Origin: Oenanthe sinensis
Lineage: Eukaryota; Streptophyta; Magnoliopsida; Apiales; Apiaceae
Length of the DNA stretch: 64,000 nt
Reading direction: 5' to 3'
NCBI GenBank assembly: GCA_028671895.1
Contig: CM053810.1
Span: 64,171,501-64,235,500, forward strand
Shown: piece after piece, positions 24,949-38,500 of the stretch
Layout: every line of letters starts with the position of its first letter
How positions within the stretch are numbered: position 1 is the stretch's first letter
Notes under the pieces: model-generated
The model's input: the letters and a program-made list of their open reading frames with translations, nothing else
What the model was told of the DNA's origin: nothing
The model's database searches: none
Program-made: the position numbers and the translations under genes

Positions 24949-26430
24949 ATTACATCACTTCATTATGGTTTAGAGAAGATTTTGTTTTTGCCAGTCTGTT
25001 CCTGCCCTGCACAGTGGCCACTGAAGTATATGGTCTTCCCCAGAGATGCAAAAATGTTGCATCTATTTTTTATTTTCATACACGATTCTCTTTTAATTCT
25101 TTCTTTATCCTCGTGATTAGCCAGCCTGCAAGGCTTTTGGCCTAATCAGAATATTGAGTCACTTTTAATTGTGCAAATTCGGAAAAGGAAAGAAAAAATG
25201 AGAATGATGGGCCTGAGAGATCAAAGTTGAGGTTCTTTAAAATAATCGAACTGATTTCATTGGTTGGAATAAATGGATTTGCTGTCCAGATTAAACTAAT
25301 ACTGTTTTTATGAGCGTGACTATTAGATTAGATTAGTATAATGTGGTTAAGACTTTATTAGCTTACTAGAAACAAAACAAAATTAAAATAGTAGATTATT
25401 ATATTAACTTTTCAAATTAAGATATTTATATTAAAATCTCCTTGATTATTACCTGCTTTTCCTTATGTTTATTATGGATCCGTTTGGTATGCATTTTAAT
25501 ATTTAATTTCATCTAGAAGTGTATGAAGAGCTATGGGACATCGGACCCAGATTGGGGTGCTGCCATTACAAGAAATTTAACCATTCGAGTGATTGAGTCA
25601 CAGCTCACTAGCCGAAAGAACAAGTCTAAAAGGAGGCTTTTGTGGCCCTGTTGTATAGAATGAACCCACCATAACCTGATATTATGTGAACATACCATTA
25701 TAACTTGTTATTATGTAAATCCCGAGCTCAATTCAGTGTACAAACCCAGTTGTGAACTGTCACAAGGGACTACCGAACAACATTTATTGCTAACAACCAT
25801 TTTTATTGCATCAACCTGGTATTCTCAACCATACTAACCTTGCAGGTTTTATCTAATAAATGGATAAGTGAATGCAGCCGAGTAGAGTGTGTGTACATAT
25901 ATAAAGATGAATTAATATAATGTGGATCCCAAAGAAACAATATAACCTGCACTGCTCGTATGTGGCCCGGAGCAACCAGATACAGCTATAAATAGGAAGC
26001 AGAATCACAACAACTTGACCCTGAAGAGGACTCGAGACTAAATTGAACAGCACCACATGACAACTGGGACATATATGTCATAATTATTAAAGGTGCTAAT
26101 GATCAGATATGGCTGTTTTTTGTAATTCAATCCGGTATATAATTGACTTAAATCCCATGTGCCCTTATATACAAGTCATCCTTTGAATTCTCTTTTAAAT
26201 CTTAACAAGTAGTATAAAGAGCAATCTCTATAAATGCTACTCCATTCGAAAATTCAAGATGTGTGTGTGTGAATGTATGTGGGAGGGGAGAGGAACAAAA
26301 GATGGAGACAAAGCCAATAGTATAGTAGATTTACATAATTCACACATATACTACATGGAAAATGCAGATGGTATATTTTCTTCTTAATCTTGATGTCTTT
26401 ATCTTGTTCTATTGGAATGTACTCTAATTC
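24949..26430. other. Intergenic between convergent genes
   Basis: Holds the 3' UTRs of the PI-PLC-like gene (+) and the receptor-like kinase gene (-). I see no further gene or repeat with clear ends. Confidence 0.5.
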
Positions 26431-29051
26431 TCACCTACTGATTTCACCTGATTCCTTCACAGGCTTCTCTACAGATGTATCTGCCTGTTCATCACATTGT
26501 GCAGAACTTGGTCCCTTTCCGGCTCTTCGTTCCTATAATAACATAATTAAACTTCATAAATGCGACTCCAGAAGACCAATAGCAGCATGTTGATAATGAT
26601 TTATGAACAGGACAATAGTCTTTATAGACATTAGGTACGAGCCTACTATGCAGATATATTAGACATGAAAAACAAAATGCAAACGTAGATGCAGCTTGCA
26701 GAATAAAGGCCTGAAAGTTGTGCATAGATGAAATAGATAACATGTGAAACACAAACAAGCAGTCATTTCAAATACCTATTAGGAAGCATTATCATGATAG
26801 GCATTGTTTTCCTAAACAGTGGTATTAGGTGCAAGTCTGAAAGTGTGTACTCGGACAATTTCAGGCACAAAGTGGAATTTTTTGCCCGTTTTCAGTTATA
26901 TATTAATTAGTTTACTTTCATTCAGCTGAATACTTCCACATTGTACTTGTGAAATTCTCTTTTGGAGTAATTGCACAAAAAGTAAGAACTGAGTAATTCC
27001 CCTATAGAGTGAAAAAAGGGACATACATTGTATGAGTCTTCAGCTTCAAGCATGTGTACCACATGCCCCATCTTTGGCCTCTTCTGAGTATTTGGATCAA
27101 CACAACGCAAGGCCACTAGAATTGCTCGCCTCAATGATCTCAAAGAAGGTTTATCTTGAAGCTTGGGATCCAAAACTCCCTCGGAGTTCCTGTTAGCAAC
27201 CATCTGCTTCAGCCACTCTACCAAGTGCACCTGAAATATTCCAACTTAAAATATATAGCCACACTCTTAAACCAAAATAATAGAGAAAAAATATGAACAA
27301 TTCAGCTGTATATATGTATTTAAGCATACAATTCATATGCAAGAAAATGGTAAGAGTAAGACATACCTCATCTAGAGGGCGACTATTGTCCACTGGGTAC
27401 CTCCCGGTGATTAATTCCATAACAAGAATCCCAAAGCTATATACATCACTTTTATCATTCAACATGCCTGTACTGGCATACTCGGGAGCTACATAGCTGC
27501 AAAATTGAAATGCATAACCTCATAACACATCTTGTAGCAAGAGAAACAGATAAAGAGACAAAGCTAAGGAAACAAAGGCATACCCAAAGGTTCCCATAAC
27601 ACGGGTTGTAGTGTAGCTCCTCTCTGAACCAAGGAGTTTTGCAAGTCCAAAATCTGCAACCTTTGAATTCCATTGTTTATCAAGTAAAATATTGCTTGAT
27701 TTTATATCTCGGTGAATCACTTTTGGTTCCAATCCCTCGTGAAGGTAAGATAACCTACACAGATTTCAAATTAGCAAATGGCAGTTGAATAACAAACTAA
27801 GCAAACACCTTGAACATTTGAACATATTAATACCCTTTTGCTGTTCCAAGAATGATATTCATCCGAATTTCCCATGTAAGAGGACTATAGGGCCCGACTT
27901 CGCCATGAAGCCACTGTTCAAGATTCCCATTATTCACAAACTCATATACCAGCATTCTGAATTAAGCAGAAATCTAAATTAGTAATTAGTATCACACATA
28001 TGAAATTCATAATTTCACAATTGAAGGCTTCCTAAAAAAAAACACAATATTTATACATCATGAATAATCAAAGTACAAAGTAGAATCAATAACAAACATG
28101 GTATTGTACTAATGTAGTAAAGCAAGAGTACCTATGTGCCCCTTCTGCACAGTAGCCAAGCAACCTCACCAAATTCTTATGTCGAACCCGTCCAATGGCT
28201 TCCACTTCAACCTCAAATTCCTTTTCAGCTTGCCCTCTGTTGAATTACAAATATCTTTATACTACTTTTTTTGCATAAAACCAGTAACACATTAAAAAAT
28301 CACTAAAATTATAATCATATCTATATACTAAATTGCATCAAGTAGCAGTCTTTACACAAAACAACCACTCTACACAACTCCTAGCCGTTTAAACTGCATC
28401 GAGTAGCTAACATATAACAAAACAACAATTTTAACTAAGTTGTGAAAAGAGAAAAAGGTACCTATTGTTAAGCAAATTCTTGACAGCAACATGAGTATTA
28501 TCCTGCAAAACACCATGGTAAACAATCCCATAACCTCCTTGACCAATGACATTCTCATGAGCAAAACCATTAGTAGAATCCTCAAGCTCCCTAAGTGTAT
28601 ACCAATGTCCCCAACCCAAATGAGAAACTTGAGGAACAACCTTAGCCACATGATGATGATCAAGCTTAGCCTCCCCAGAAGATGACCCCCCGCCTAATTT
28701 ATCAGCAGGGTACAAAATCCTATGATCTTTCCCAATATCAATTTGAATTCTTCGATGATACCCAATTGAATTCTCCTCTTCTGCTTTCAAAAGCAAAGCT
28801 CCTTGTTCACTTTTGGACAAGCGCTCCAGTTGTTGATTATCCACTTTGATTTCTTGAATGTCCCTGGACACGTTTGGGATTGTGGGTTGCTTATTAATTG
28901 ACCCATTCTTGATGTTCTTGAGATTGTTGTTTCTCTTTGAAGTGACACAGATTGAGATTATGAATAGAACAAGAACAAAAGCAGCACCCACAGAGACACC
29001 TACAATAACCCACAAACTTAGCCCAAAGATTGAGGTTTTTTGATCATTCAT
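26431..29051 (-). CDS. Membrane-anchored receptor-like Ser/Thr kinase (At1g01540-like)
   Basis: There are seven exons: 29051-28462, 28236-28132, 27956-27834, 27754-27584, 27496-27367, 27230-27027 and 26532-26431. All junctions are GT-AG and in phase, giving 474 aa. A very short N-terminus precedes a membrane helix (about 11-36, LWVIVGVSVGAAFVLVLFII). A juxtamembrane region with VSHLGWGHWYTLRELE follows. The kinase domain has GQGGYG loop 170-175, Lys191 in VAVKNLL, IHRDIKSSN with Asp289, DFG at 307-309, and APE in exon 5. The C-terminal block KRPKMGHVVHMLEAED is a family hallmark. This is the plant RLK group of At1g01540/At4g01330 without a large ectodomain. It probably signals at the plasma membrane, but ligands and targets are unknown. 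All catalytic residues are present. Confidence 0.88.
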
Positions 29052-32000
29052 GTTTAATGATCAGAGATTAAATTCTAAAAAGGATGCATTTTTAGAATAA
29101 ATAAAAAGATATATATATGTCATGTGAAGCAGGCAAGCAGGTTGATGTATAATGTATGTGATGTGGCTGGACAGAGTAAAGAAGACTGATGATAAAATAA
29201 GCAGCTGTATCGATGTGATGTTGTGGATACCTTTAGAATCGGGTCCAATGACCCACTAGTTTTTGTAATAGAGTCCTATCTATCAACTCTGCTTATGGGC
29301 ACTGCTTAATTTATTTATTATTAGTGGATGGTAAGATTCTAGATTATATTATTTTAGTATTATTATCTTATTTAAATGTAGCTGACCCCTTGAAATTTGT
29401 ACATATGAGAATACATTAACAAAATTAATAATTATCTGTTTTTTATAAATAGTAAGTATCTGATTTTATAATAGTTGGTTATATTATATTGACAAATATA
29501 TATATATATATGGTTAGAAAATATCAAATTATATTTGTTTTTGTACCACTAGATACTCGTCACTCGTCAGGCAATTCATCGGATAGTTATTTGAAAGTGA
29601 CCTGATTTCGTGAGTATCATGTTTTGGTAAATATTTATATACAAGTTTGTAAACAGTACGAATCATGAACGCTAATATTTGGGTAAATTTACTTTTTATA
29701 TTATATTTTATTAATATTATTATAAAATTTCATAACATTGAGAATTTATGTTAATATAATATAATATTATCCGTGAGCAGTTGTATAAAATGAGGTATCG
29801 GATGTTAGAGTTGTATGTTATTATACAATGATATTTATATATTAATATTCATAAATTTTAATAATATATTAAATAAAAATTATAGGATAAGTAGGACTCT
29901 TAAATTAGAAAATATAAAATGTAATTTAAATATAATATAATATTATATATGATGAGTTGTATAAAGGAGTACTATCGGGGAGTTAGAGTTATATGTATGA
30001 TATATATTCTTTTTAAAATTAGATTTTATTAAAATTGATTGGTTAAGATCGTTTATATGTTTATCTAAAATTAGACAGTTATGATCTTTTTTATGGTTTA
30101 TGGGGAAAAAAATTAATTTTTCAACTATAATAATATAGTATTGGGTAAAAAAATCTAAAGTTAATTTTAGATAAATTATCGGTATTTTAAGTATAAAAAA
30201 TGGATGACATTTTTATAATAATAAAATATGTCTCTTATATTTAGAAAAACAACTTTAATATTGTATCGTAATGAATCTTAATTTTAGAGAGTCATCTAAA
30301 GATAAGTTTAGGATCCGATATTAATTCGAAAATTGCAATCTGCAGGTGTCATAAATCTGTGCATGAAATAGACACGTAATATTTAATATTCTTTTGCGTC
30401 ATTTATACTGTAGTTTTCTCACTTTTAATTTTTGTTCTGATTGTACCGGAAATTTCTCTCAAGAGTTTGTCAAATTATACAATTTGAGCTTCTTGTGAGC
30501 CTGCTTTCGTCACAATATTTAAAGTTGCTTATTTCTTTTTGACTTTATATGCCACAGTATCGTACACTTTCTTGTCCGGATGTCTGCTTCCAAATTCATC
30601 GATGGCTGTATATGTAACCAATACAGAGCAGAGGCGGTATTAATAAGTTTAATATTAATTATTTTATATAATTTTAGGAGAAGACTGAATCTGAGGATGA
30701 CCTGAATGTTCATTATGAGAAGTTATATCAATTTTTAGTATAAAGTCTGAGTGTCATTTTTATAAATATTAAGAGGGTGTTTGGCTTAGCTTATAAATAA
30801 TAAGTTATTTTTTTTTTAATATTTTCATATATTTTTTTTTGAAAATTAATATTTATTTTAGAAATTTAAGACCAAATCTCATTTCTAATTTTGAAAATAA
30901 GCTACTTATTTTCAGAAAAGTACATATATACCAACTTTTTCAGCTTATAACATGCTTATAATGGTAGCCAAACGGGGTCTAAGTTATTCCCTCTGCATTT
31001 ACATAAATACACTTATATTTATATTATAAGATATTTTAATCTCAGGATGCTACGTGAGATTATTATCACGTACATCAAGCCCTTCTAAATATTTAATATG
31101 ATGTTTTTAATATGTCGGTTATAATAATATAGTATATAATAAAAAGTATTTAATATATAAATAATAATAATAATATTTTAATATTCATGATATTTAATTA
31201 ATAAGTTATAATTTTAAATAAATCAAAGAATTTGAGCGATGATAAGAGTGAAATATATTATTATACTGTTTTACAAAAAGATAACTTACCGATGATAGAG
31301 TTGTCGATGGAGTATATATTTTAAAATTAGATTATAAAGATAACTCACCGGTGATAGAGTTGTAAATATAATGTATATATTTTAAAATTATATTATAATT
31401 ATATCATGGTTGTATAAAAAGATGAATTATCGGACAATAAAAAGAGTTTTATAAAAAGATAACTTATCATACGTCCGACCAAACTTTTGCGTGTTAAACT
31501 TTAATAATATAGTATAAATAAGAGCAACTCCAATAAATTACTTATTTGAGTCCTTAAAACAAAATTTAAAGAATGAGAATAAAAAATGTACTCTAACGAT
31601 GTATCAGTGTTTCCTTGTATCGCTAAGATCCATTAGGACCCTCAATTCCTTCTTTATTTATAAGTGACCTCGCATTTTTCTAAGTATGTCATGACTTATA
31701 TTTTATCAGGGGTGTGCACGAGTCAGTTTGACTTGATTTTTGGTAAAAATCGTTACCAAACCGTAATTTCAAAATATTATGTATAATTATAAATTTGTTA
31801 TTAAAAAACTATACTAAAACAGCTTATTACCTTTGAAAATTTCTCGAGTTCAACCTCACATTTTTTCCCCACTTTTTTTATATAAGGTTAAAGAAATAAT
31901 CACTGTATATACACATAAGATACATATATTTCTCTCATTATTCATCAATTACGAGTATAAATAAATTAAAAACAAGGTTATATAGTTTTTCCCCTTAAAA

Positions 32001-32446
32001 AATATGGAAAATCCCTTATAAAAATTAAAAAACAATTTAAATTGACTGCACAGTAGAATCACATCCTTCAAAATGATTCTAAAGTAGAATTAAATTTAAA
32101 ATCACTCTTTTCCGCTAACGTTTTAAATATTAAATTTATTGAGAAAAATATTTATGATTAATATTTTATAATAAAACTAAATTTTATAGTCTATAAAGCA
32201 TGAATATGATTAATTTTAAAATTATTTATAAAATTTTATATTAGAATAAAAAGATTCTCTCCCTGACGCGAGTGTTCTCCCCGGAATAATGATATATATA
32301 CATAAATATATTTTAATAATATTGGTTATCTATTTTCCAATTTGTGTTTTTTTCACGTGGCATCAATTTTTACACAACTGTCCATTCCAGTCCCGAGACA
32401 TATAGGGTTAGGGCCTACGGCAATTTTAAGAATGAACAATCAATTG
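29052..32446. other. Intergenic upstream of POLA, no gene seen
   Basis: The first part is 5' UTR and promoter of the minus-strand kinase. The rest is AT-rich with no supported frames. A hAT-type MITE relic is at 30775-30979. A GGGTTAGGGCCTA segment near 32405 resembles telo-box and site II elements found in plant proliferation-gene promoters, but the match is partial. Confidence 0.5.
30775..30979. mobile_element. hAT-type MITE relic
   Basis: The ends are GGGTGTTTGGCT on the left and AGCCAAACGGGGTC on the right, an imperfect inverted pair typical of plant hAT-derived MITEs. Just inside, TTATAA-rich sequences also mirror each other. The length is about 205 bp. No clear 8-bp target duplication was seen. 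Confidence 0.45.
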
Positions 32447-32454
32447 CCGCCAAA
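32447..32454 (-). promoter_or_regulatory. E2F-type motif upstream of POLA
   Basis: CCGCCAAA, whose reverse TTTGGCGG fits the E2F consensus TTTSSCGS, lies about 100 bases upstream of the POLA ATG. Binding is inferred. Confidence 0.5.
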
Positions 32455-32466
32455 ACAAAGCCTCCC

Positions 32467-32475
32467 TTTCCCGCC
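32467..32475 (+). promoter_or_regulatory. E2F-type motif upstream of POLA
   Basis: TTTCCCGCC is a full match to the E2F consensus, 80 bases before the POLA ATG and 12 bases from the inverse motif at 32447-32454. E2F/DP factors drive S-phase genes, and DNA polymerase alpha is a classic target. Confidence 0.6.
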
Positions 32476-32555
32476 ATTTCTAAACACCCAATCTAAACAA
32501 AGCTCACTCACTCACAATTCCCTCGATTCACAAACCTACACACACACACACAACA

Positions 32556-35500
32556 ATGGCAGACGAGCAATCAACACGCCGGAGAAGCAGAGGAGCCGAT
32601 GCGGAAGCCCGCGCCGGCGCTCTGGAACGCCTCAAAGCTCTCCGGCGCGACGGCCGGCGATCCGACACCAACCAAATCAAAGTAGCCGATCCGATCTACG
32701 ACACCGTCGACGAAGACGAGTACGAGTCACTCGTCGCAAAGCGGCGCCAAGAGGCGGAAGAATTCGTCGTTGACGATGATGGATTAGGGTATTTAGATGA
32801 AGGTCAGGAAGAGGATTGGTCAAAAGCGTGTGGACCGATGTCTTCCGATGAATCGGACGGTGAAAATGAAAAGCCGAAGAAGAAGAAAGCCGAGAAGAAG
32901 GATGTCGAAAAGACGAAAAAGCCTTCGTCTTTATCAGCTGCTGCTGCTTTGATGGGAAAGCAAAGGCTTTCGAACATGTTTACGACTTCTGTTTTTAAAA
33001 AGAGAGACGAGAAAGGGAAATGTTTGTTATCGGATAGTATTGTTGATGATGTTATTGCTGAGTTTGCGCCTGATGAGGGCGATAGAGAGAGGAGAAGGAA
33101 GGGGCATTCTAGCTTGGTCAAATGTTTGAATCCGGTTGCTTTGATTTCCAAGGTTAAGAGTGAGAATTTGGAGAGTAATGTCGGTGATTCGAGGTTCAGG
33201 AATGGGATTAGTACTGATGTTGGTGATAATTGCGGGATTAATTTGTCCAAAGGGAATGTATGCGGGGAAGGTGATTTGGAGAGAGTTTCTGATAAGGCGG
33301 AAGATATGGATACTGAATTGGCTAGTAATTTAGACGGTGAATTGTGTGATTCATTGATGAATGAAAGCGTCATTGAGGAGAGTTTGTTGAATAATAGTGA
33401 AATGAAACGGGAAGTAGAAGTGAAGAAGGAATTCGTGCTTAATGCAAAAGTGAATAAAGAGGACAAGGATCGGGCGTTTAGTGCAACTGTCGGATGGCAG
33501 GCAGTAAGGGCTGCAGGAAATGGCAGTGTTGCTGAGATAAACCATAGTGCAAATTCTGATGAAAAACATGAATTTGAAGTTGAATCTGATGGGTCGTTGC
33601 CGTTTTATTTACTTGATGCCCACGAGGAGTTTTACGGTGTCAATGCAGGCAACCTTTATCTCTTTGGGAAGGTAGTTTGATGTCTCATACTGTCTGCCAT
33701 CTTTTTTTAATTTCTTTAACTCAGTTCTTTGTTTATTCCAAGTTAGTTGTTATATTTGCAGAACACTGGAACACTTGAAATCATATTCCAAATAACTGTC
33801 TTGATGCCTGACATAATTGATGTTGATTCAGGTTAAAGTGGGAAACAGTTATCAGAGTTGCTGTGTTGTTGTAAAGAATATGCAGAGATGTGTATACGCA
33901 ATCCCAAATGGTTCAGTTTTTCAGAACGAAACAGTTACAAAGCTCGTAAAAGATGTTGAAGAGTCTAAAATTTCTTTAACAGCTTTCCGTTCTAAGCTGC
34001 AGGTAATTTTCTGAAAGATTGGCCTGTGCATTTGTTTTTATTGTTTTACCAGTTAATGCTTAGCTTCTTTACCCCTTTCTCAGGAGATGGCGTCAGGACT
34101 GAAAACTGATATAGCAAAACGGTTACTTGAGCAAAATGTTTCAAGTTTTAGCATGACACCTGTTAAGGTTTGTTTTTTAATCTTTCTGGCAAGTAGATAA
34201 CTGCATCTTTTCTTGCTTAAATCCTGATCGTTTTACTAAACTAGTTGCCTTTTTACCCTTTGCTTTTCTATTACTAGTTTCTTGTTCATATCATTGTTTG
34301 CATGTATGCAGAGGAATTATGCCTTTGAGAGGTCTGACATACCTCTAGGGGAGAATTACACCCTAAAGATCACTTATCCATTTAAGGTATATTACATATT
34401 CCATTAATTGAAATGGCAAGCATATTTTTTTTATGGTTTTTCTGTCATATACTTTTCCAGATGATCAAATCCACATTTTAAGATCTTGAACTTGGATACT
34501 ATTTTTTTCAGTTTCCTGTGGTATCTGTTGGGTTGGTTATGCTATTCATTGTCGATATAGATCTATCAGCTTGTAATTTTTTATACTTCAATTATTGAAG
34601 ATTTCATGGTCCATTGTTTTGCAGGATCCACCACTTCCTTCAGATCTTAAAGGAGAGACTTTTAGTGCTTTGCTTGGTACTCATTGCAGGTAGGAATTTG
34701 AATTTATGTTGCTCGTGTGAGTATTTGATGTTGCAACTGAACAAATTGCAGTCTATTACGTAGAAGAAATACTAATTCCCACATGAAATTATTGCTGTGT
34801 GCCAAATTCAATGAGTCAACTTCAATTTATGTTATCTCCTACTTGACTGTACATTATCTTTTTCACACGCTTTTATATTTTTTTTAAAATGCCTCATGCT
34901 GTACAGATCATGCATCTACATTTGCTAAGAATAGGAAACTAATCAGTAACGTTACTGCAGTGCATTAGAGCCTTTTCTTATTAAAAGAGATATAATAAGA
35001 ATAGGAAACTAACAAGTAACATTACTGCAGTGCATTGGAGCTTTTTCTTATTAAAAGAAAGATAAAAGGACCCTCCTGGTTAACAGCTTCAAACTTCTCT
35101 ATCTGTCCAGTTCCACAGCGGGTAAGGCTTTTGAATTAGTTTTGTTATCATTTTGGAAATCCTCTCCAATGATTCATGATTTCGTTGATTACATTCTGGC
35201 AGGTTACCTGGTGCAAGTTTGAGTTTATTGTTGACTTCCCAAAGAACATTCACGTTTCAAATTCCTCAAAGAGTATTGCGGAGATTCCTCCAGTGGTTGT
35301 TACAGCAATAAATCTGAAAACTGTCATTAATGAGAAGCAAGTAAATGAAATTGTCTCTGCATCAGTAATATGCTGTCACAAGGCAAAGGTATTGAAGATG
35401 TGGTCTGTTACAACTATCTATTTGTCAGCATACTGCTGCAATTATATTTAAGAAAATATATCCATAGTTCATTTGTTGCAAACTGCTTTTCCGAAGTAGC

Positions 35501-38500
35501 ACATCAAGTATAGTGGTATACATAACAATAAATGTATAAGATAGATTGATCAGGTATGGTTGAAAATTTCAGATTGACACTCCCATGTTACCTTCAGAGT
35601 GGACAAGAGCTGGCATGCTTAGCCATTTTACGGTTGTGCGTAAGCCTGAAGGCGACATATTTCCAATGGGATTTACGAAAGAGGTTACAGAAAGAAATTT
35701 AAAGGCTGGATCAAATGTCATTGGCCATGAGAGCAGGCATGTTCAGTTTTATACTGTGTCCATTATCACATTGTCTTTCTGTTTCTTACTTCCTAACTGG
35801 CATGATGCAGCAGACACTTTCACTAAATTTATCGTATCTCACCTTCATAATTTTCCAAATATTGCAGTGAAAGGGCTTTATTGAACCGTCTGATGACTGA
35901 ATTACACAAATTCGACAGTGATGTACTTGTTGGTCACAATATATCTGGGTTTGACCTAGATGTTCTCCTTCACAGAGCTCAGGTAGGAATATTATGATAT
36001 GATACTATAAATTCTCGTGCATCCTTTGTTCTTTACGAGTATCCAGAGAGCCTGACAGCATTAGTGAACCTATAATATAGCATACCCTGCATTAGTTTTG
36101 CAACTAAAGGCCATTACGATGGCTTAAACTGCTGATCTGGATGCAATTCATATGTCCGTGTTCTAAAAGTTCCTTCCTATATGTCCGTGTTCTAAAAGTT
36201 CCTTCCAGAGAGAAGTACTTAGTGTGGATGTAGTTTTAGTTACAAGTTGACAGCTACTAAGTTTATACTAGTACTTTGCTGTATAATATATTTAAATTTT
36301 TTTATTTTGAAAGCACATATATTTGATATTGACACCTGTATCAGTAGCAATATGATTGGTAGGTCAATCCCCACTCCAGATACACCTTTATTTGTCAAGG
36401 GGTCTGTGAAATCAATCTATGCTTTTATACTGCCAATGTATTTCCATGTTTAACTCATCAAGTACGTGGTTATGCAGGCATGCAGTGTACCCAGCAGTAT
36501 GTGGTCAAAAATAGGCCGTCTTAAGCGCTCTGTTATGCCTAAGCTTACAAAAGGAAACACCATATTTGGGTCTGGAGCAAGTCCAGGGATCATGTCCTGC
36601 ATTGCAGGCAGACTCTTATGTGATACTTTTTTGTGTTCTCGTGATCTTTTAAAGGAGGTATACTGCTCTATTGAAAATATGGCAGATACTTCTGGTGAAA
36701 TTTGACTTGCCATATAATAAATCTGCTTCTTGCAGGTTAGTTATTCTTTGACACAATTGGCAAAGACTCAGCTGAGCAAAGATCGGAAGGAGATTGCTCC
36801 ACATGATATTCCTCGGATGTTTCGACAATCTGAATCTCTCATGGAACTTGTAGGTTCTATAGTTTTACTTATCATCTCATGCTTGTAAAATATATATAAA
36901 AAATATATGAACTTCTGCCCCTATATTCTTCTTATGTAGTTTTAATATGTTCAGGTGTAGACATGATGCATCATTACTCATTATTTATCCATCTTTGATT
37001 GGTCGCTGTTTGAAGCTTAGCTTTGAAATTTGTAACCCAGACATTAAAAAAATTGTTTTGTAAACATAGGTCATAGATTTTATGACTTTTGAGGAATCAT
37101 GAAGTAAAACCATCTGCATTTTGGTTATTACTTGAATATACCCATATTTTTTTTTAAAAAACAATTCTTAAGGCAAACATCAGCCAAAAAGGACAACATT
37201 TTAATGCTCAGTGTACTCCTCACTAGTAGTTTAGTATTGGTATTGTCGGAAGTAGCAGGGCAGGCCTCAAGCTTCATATAGAACAGTATGTGTCTTTTCT
37301 ACCTCTTTTGCCAGAGATTTGATTGAGGCAATGCATCCTTTGGCACAGTGACTGAGCTTATATGGTCATTTTACCAACTTCAATTTAAATTGATACATGT
37401 GGTTCATGTAATTGACAGATTGAATATGCCGAGACAGATGCATGGTTATCTATGGAACTCATGTTCCATTTAAGTATTCTGCCCCTAACTCGTCAGCTTA
37501 CTAATATAAGTGGTAATCTGTGGGGGAAAACTCTCCAGGTAAATCATTGTGCTTCCGTAACGTAGGTTTTTTCAATATTATATGTATATGTTTTTCCTTG
37601 ATGGAAATTCTTTTGAAAAATTTATTTCAGGGTGCTAGGGCGCAGAGAGTAGAATACCTGTTGTTGCACGCATTCCATGCAAAGAAATTTATTGTTCCAG
37701 ATAAGCTTTCTTTCCAAATGAAAGAAACAAAAGTGCCAAAACGCAAAACGAAAAATGGTGTCGAGGAAAATGGACTTCCTGATCTTGATCTTGACACAAA
37801 CATCGATACCGAGTCTCCTCAAAATGACAACGGGAAGTCCAAAAAGGGGCCTGCCTATGCTGGTGGTTTAGTTTTAGAACCGAAAAAGGGTCTTTATGAT
37901 AAGTACATTTTACTTCTGGATTTCAACAGTCTCTACCCTTCGATTATACAGGTCAACCATACTTCTTATGCAACCCCTCCTTTATGCCTTTTTGTTCACC
38001 CCGTGAGAACATTGTTTACCTTTCCCCACTTCCTTATGTATCTTCTTGTAGTACTGATGTCTGCATATCTTTCTGACATGTCATATGCAATTTTACCTGT
38101 TTTGATAGGAATACAATATATGCTTTACAACTGTTGAAAGACCTGAAGATGGATCAATACCCCGTTTGCCATCTAGTAGAAGGACAGGAGTTCTGCCAGA
38201 GGTAAAGCTCCTAAAGTTGTGTTTATGTTTATGGTAATTTTCTGGTGCAAGATTTTATGTATGCCAGCGATCTTTTCAAAAAAAATTTCTATTAGATATG
38301 GTCAAACATGTTAAGAATTAACAGTCAATTAGCAGTTCATAAGGCATATATTGGGGTTGAATCACTGTTATAATATTTTTGCCAATTCTTTTATTCAAAG
38401 GCAGATTAATATAATTACTAAGTTGGTAGCTGTCACACCAGACCAGAACCATCGTGTTCTCTTATAAAAATGTGTCGTAAACTGGAAGTGCATAATTTGG

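Noticed and set aside
32342..32773. Alternative upstream protein start overlapping POLA exon 1 in another frame
   Set aside because: Arg/Pro/Ser-rich out-of-frame translation. The POLA ATG at 32556 has a good context (AACAATGGC) and conserved protein after it.
32804..33466. 220-codon minus-strand frame inside POLA exon 1
   Set aside because: Antisense shadow of the charged POLA N-terminus; Ser/Phe/Leu-rich because it mirrors Lys/Glu codons.
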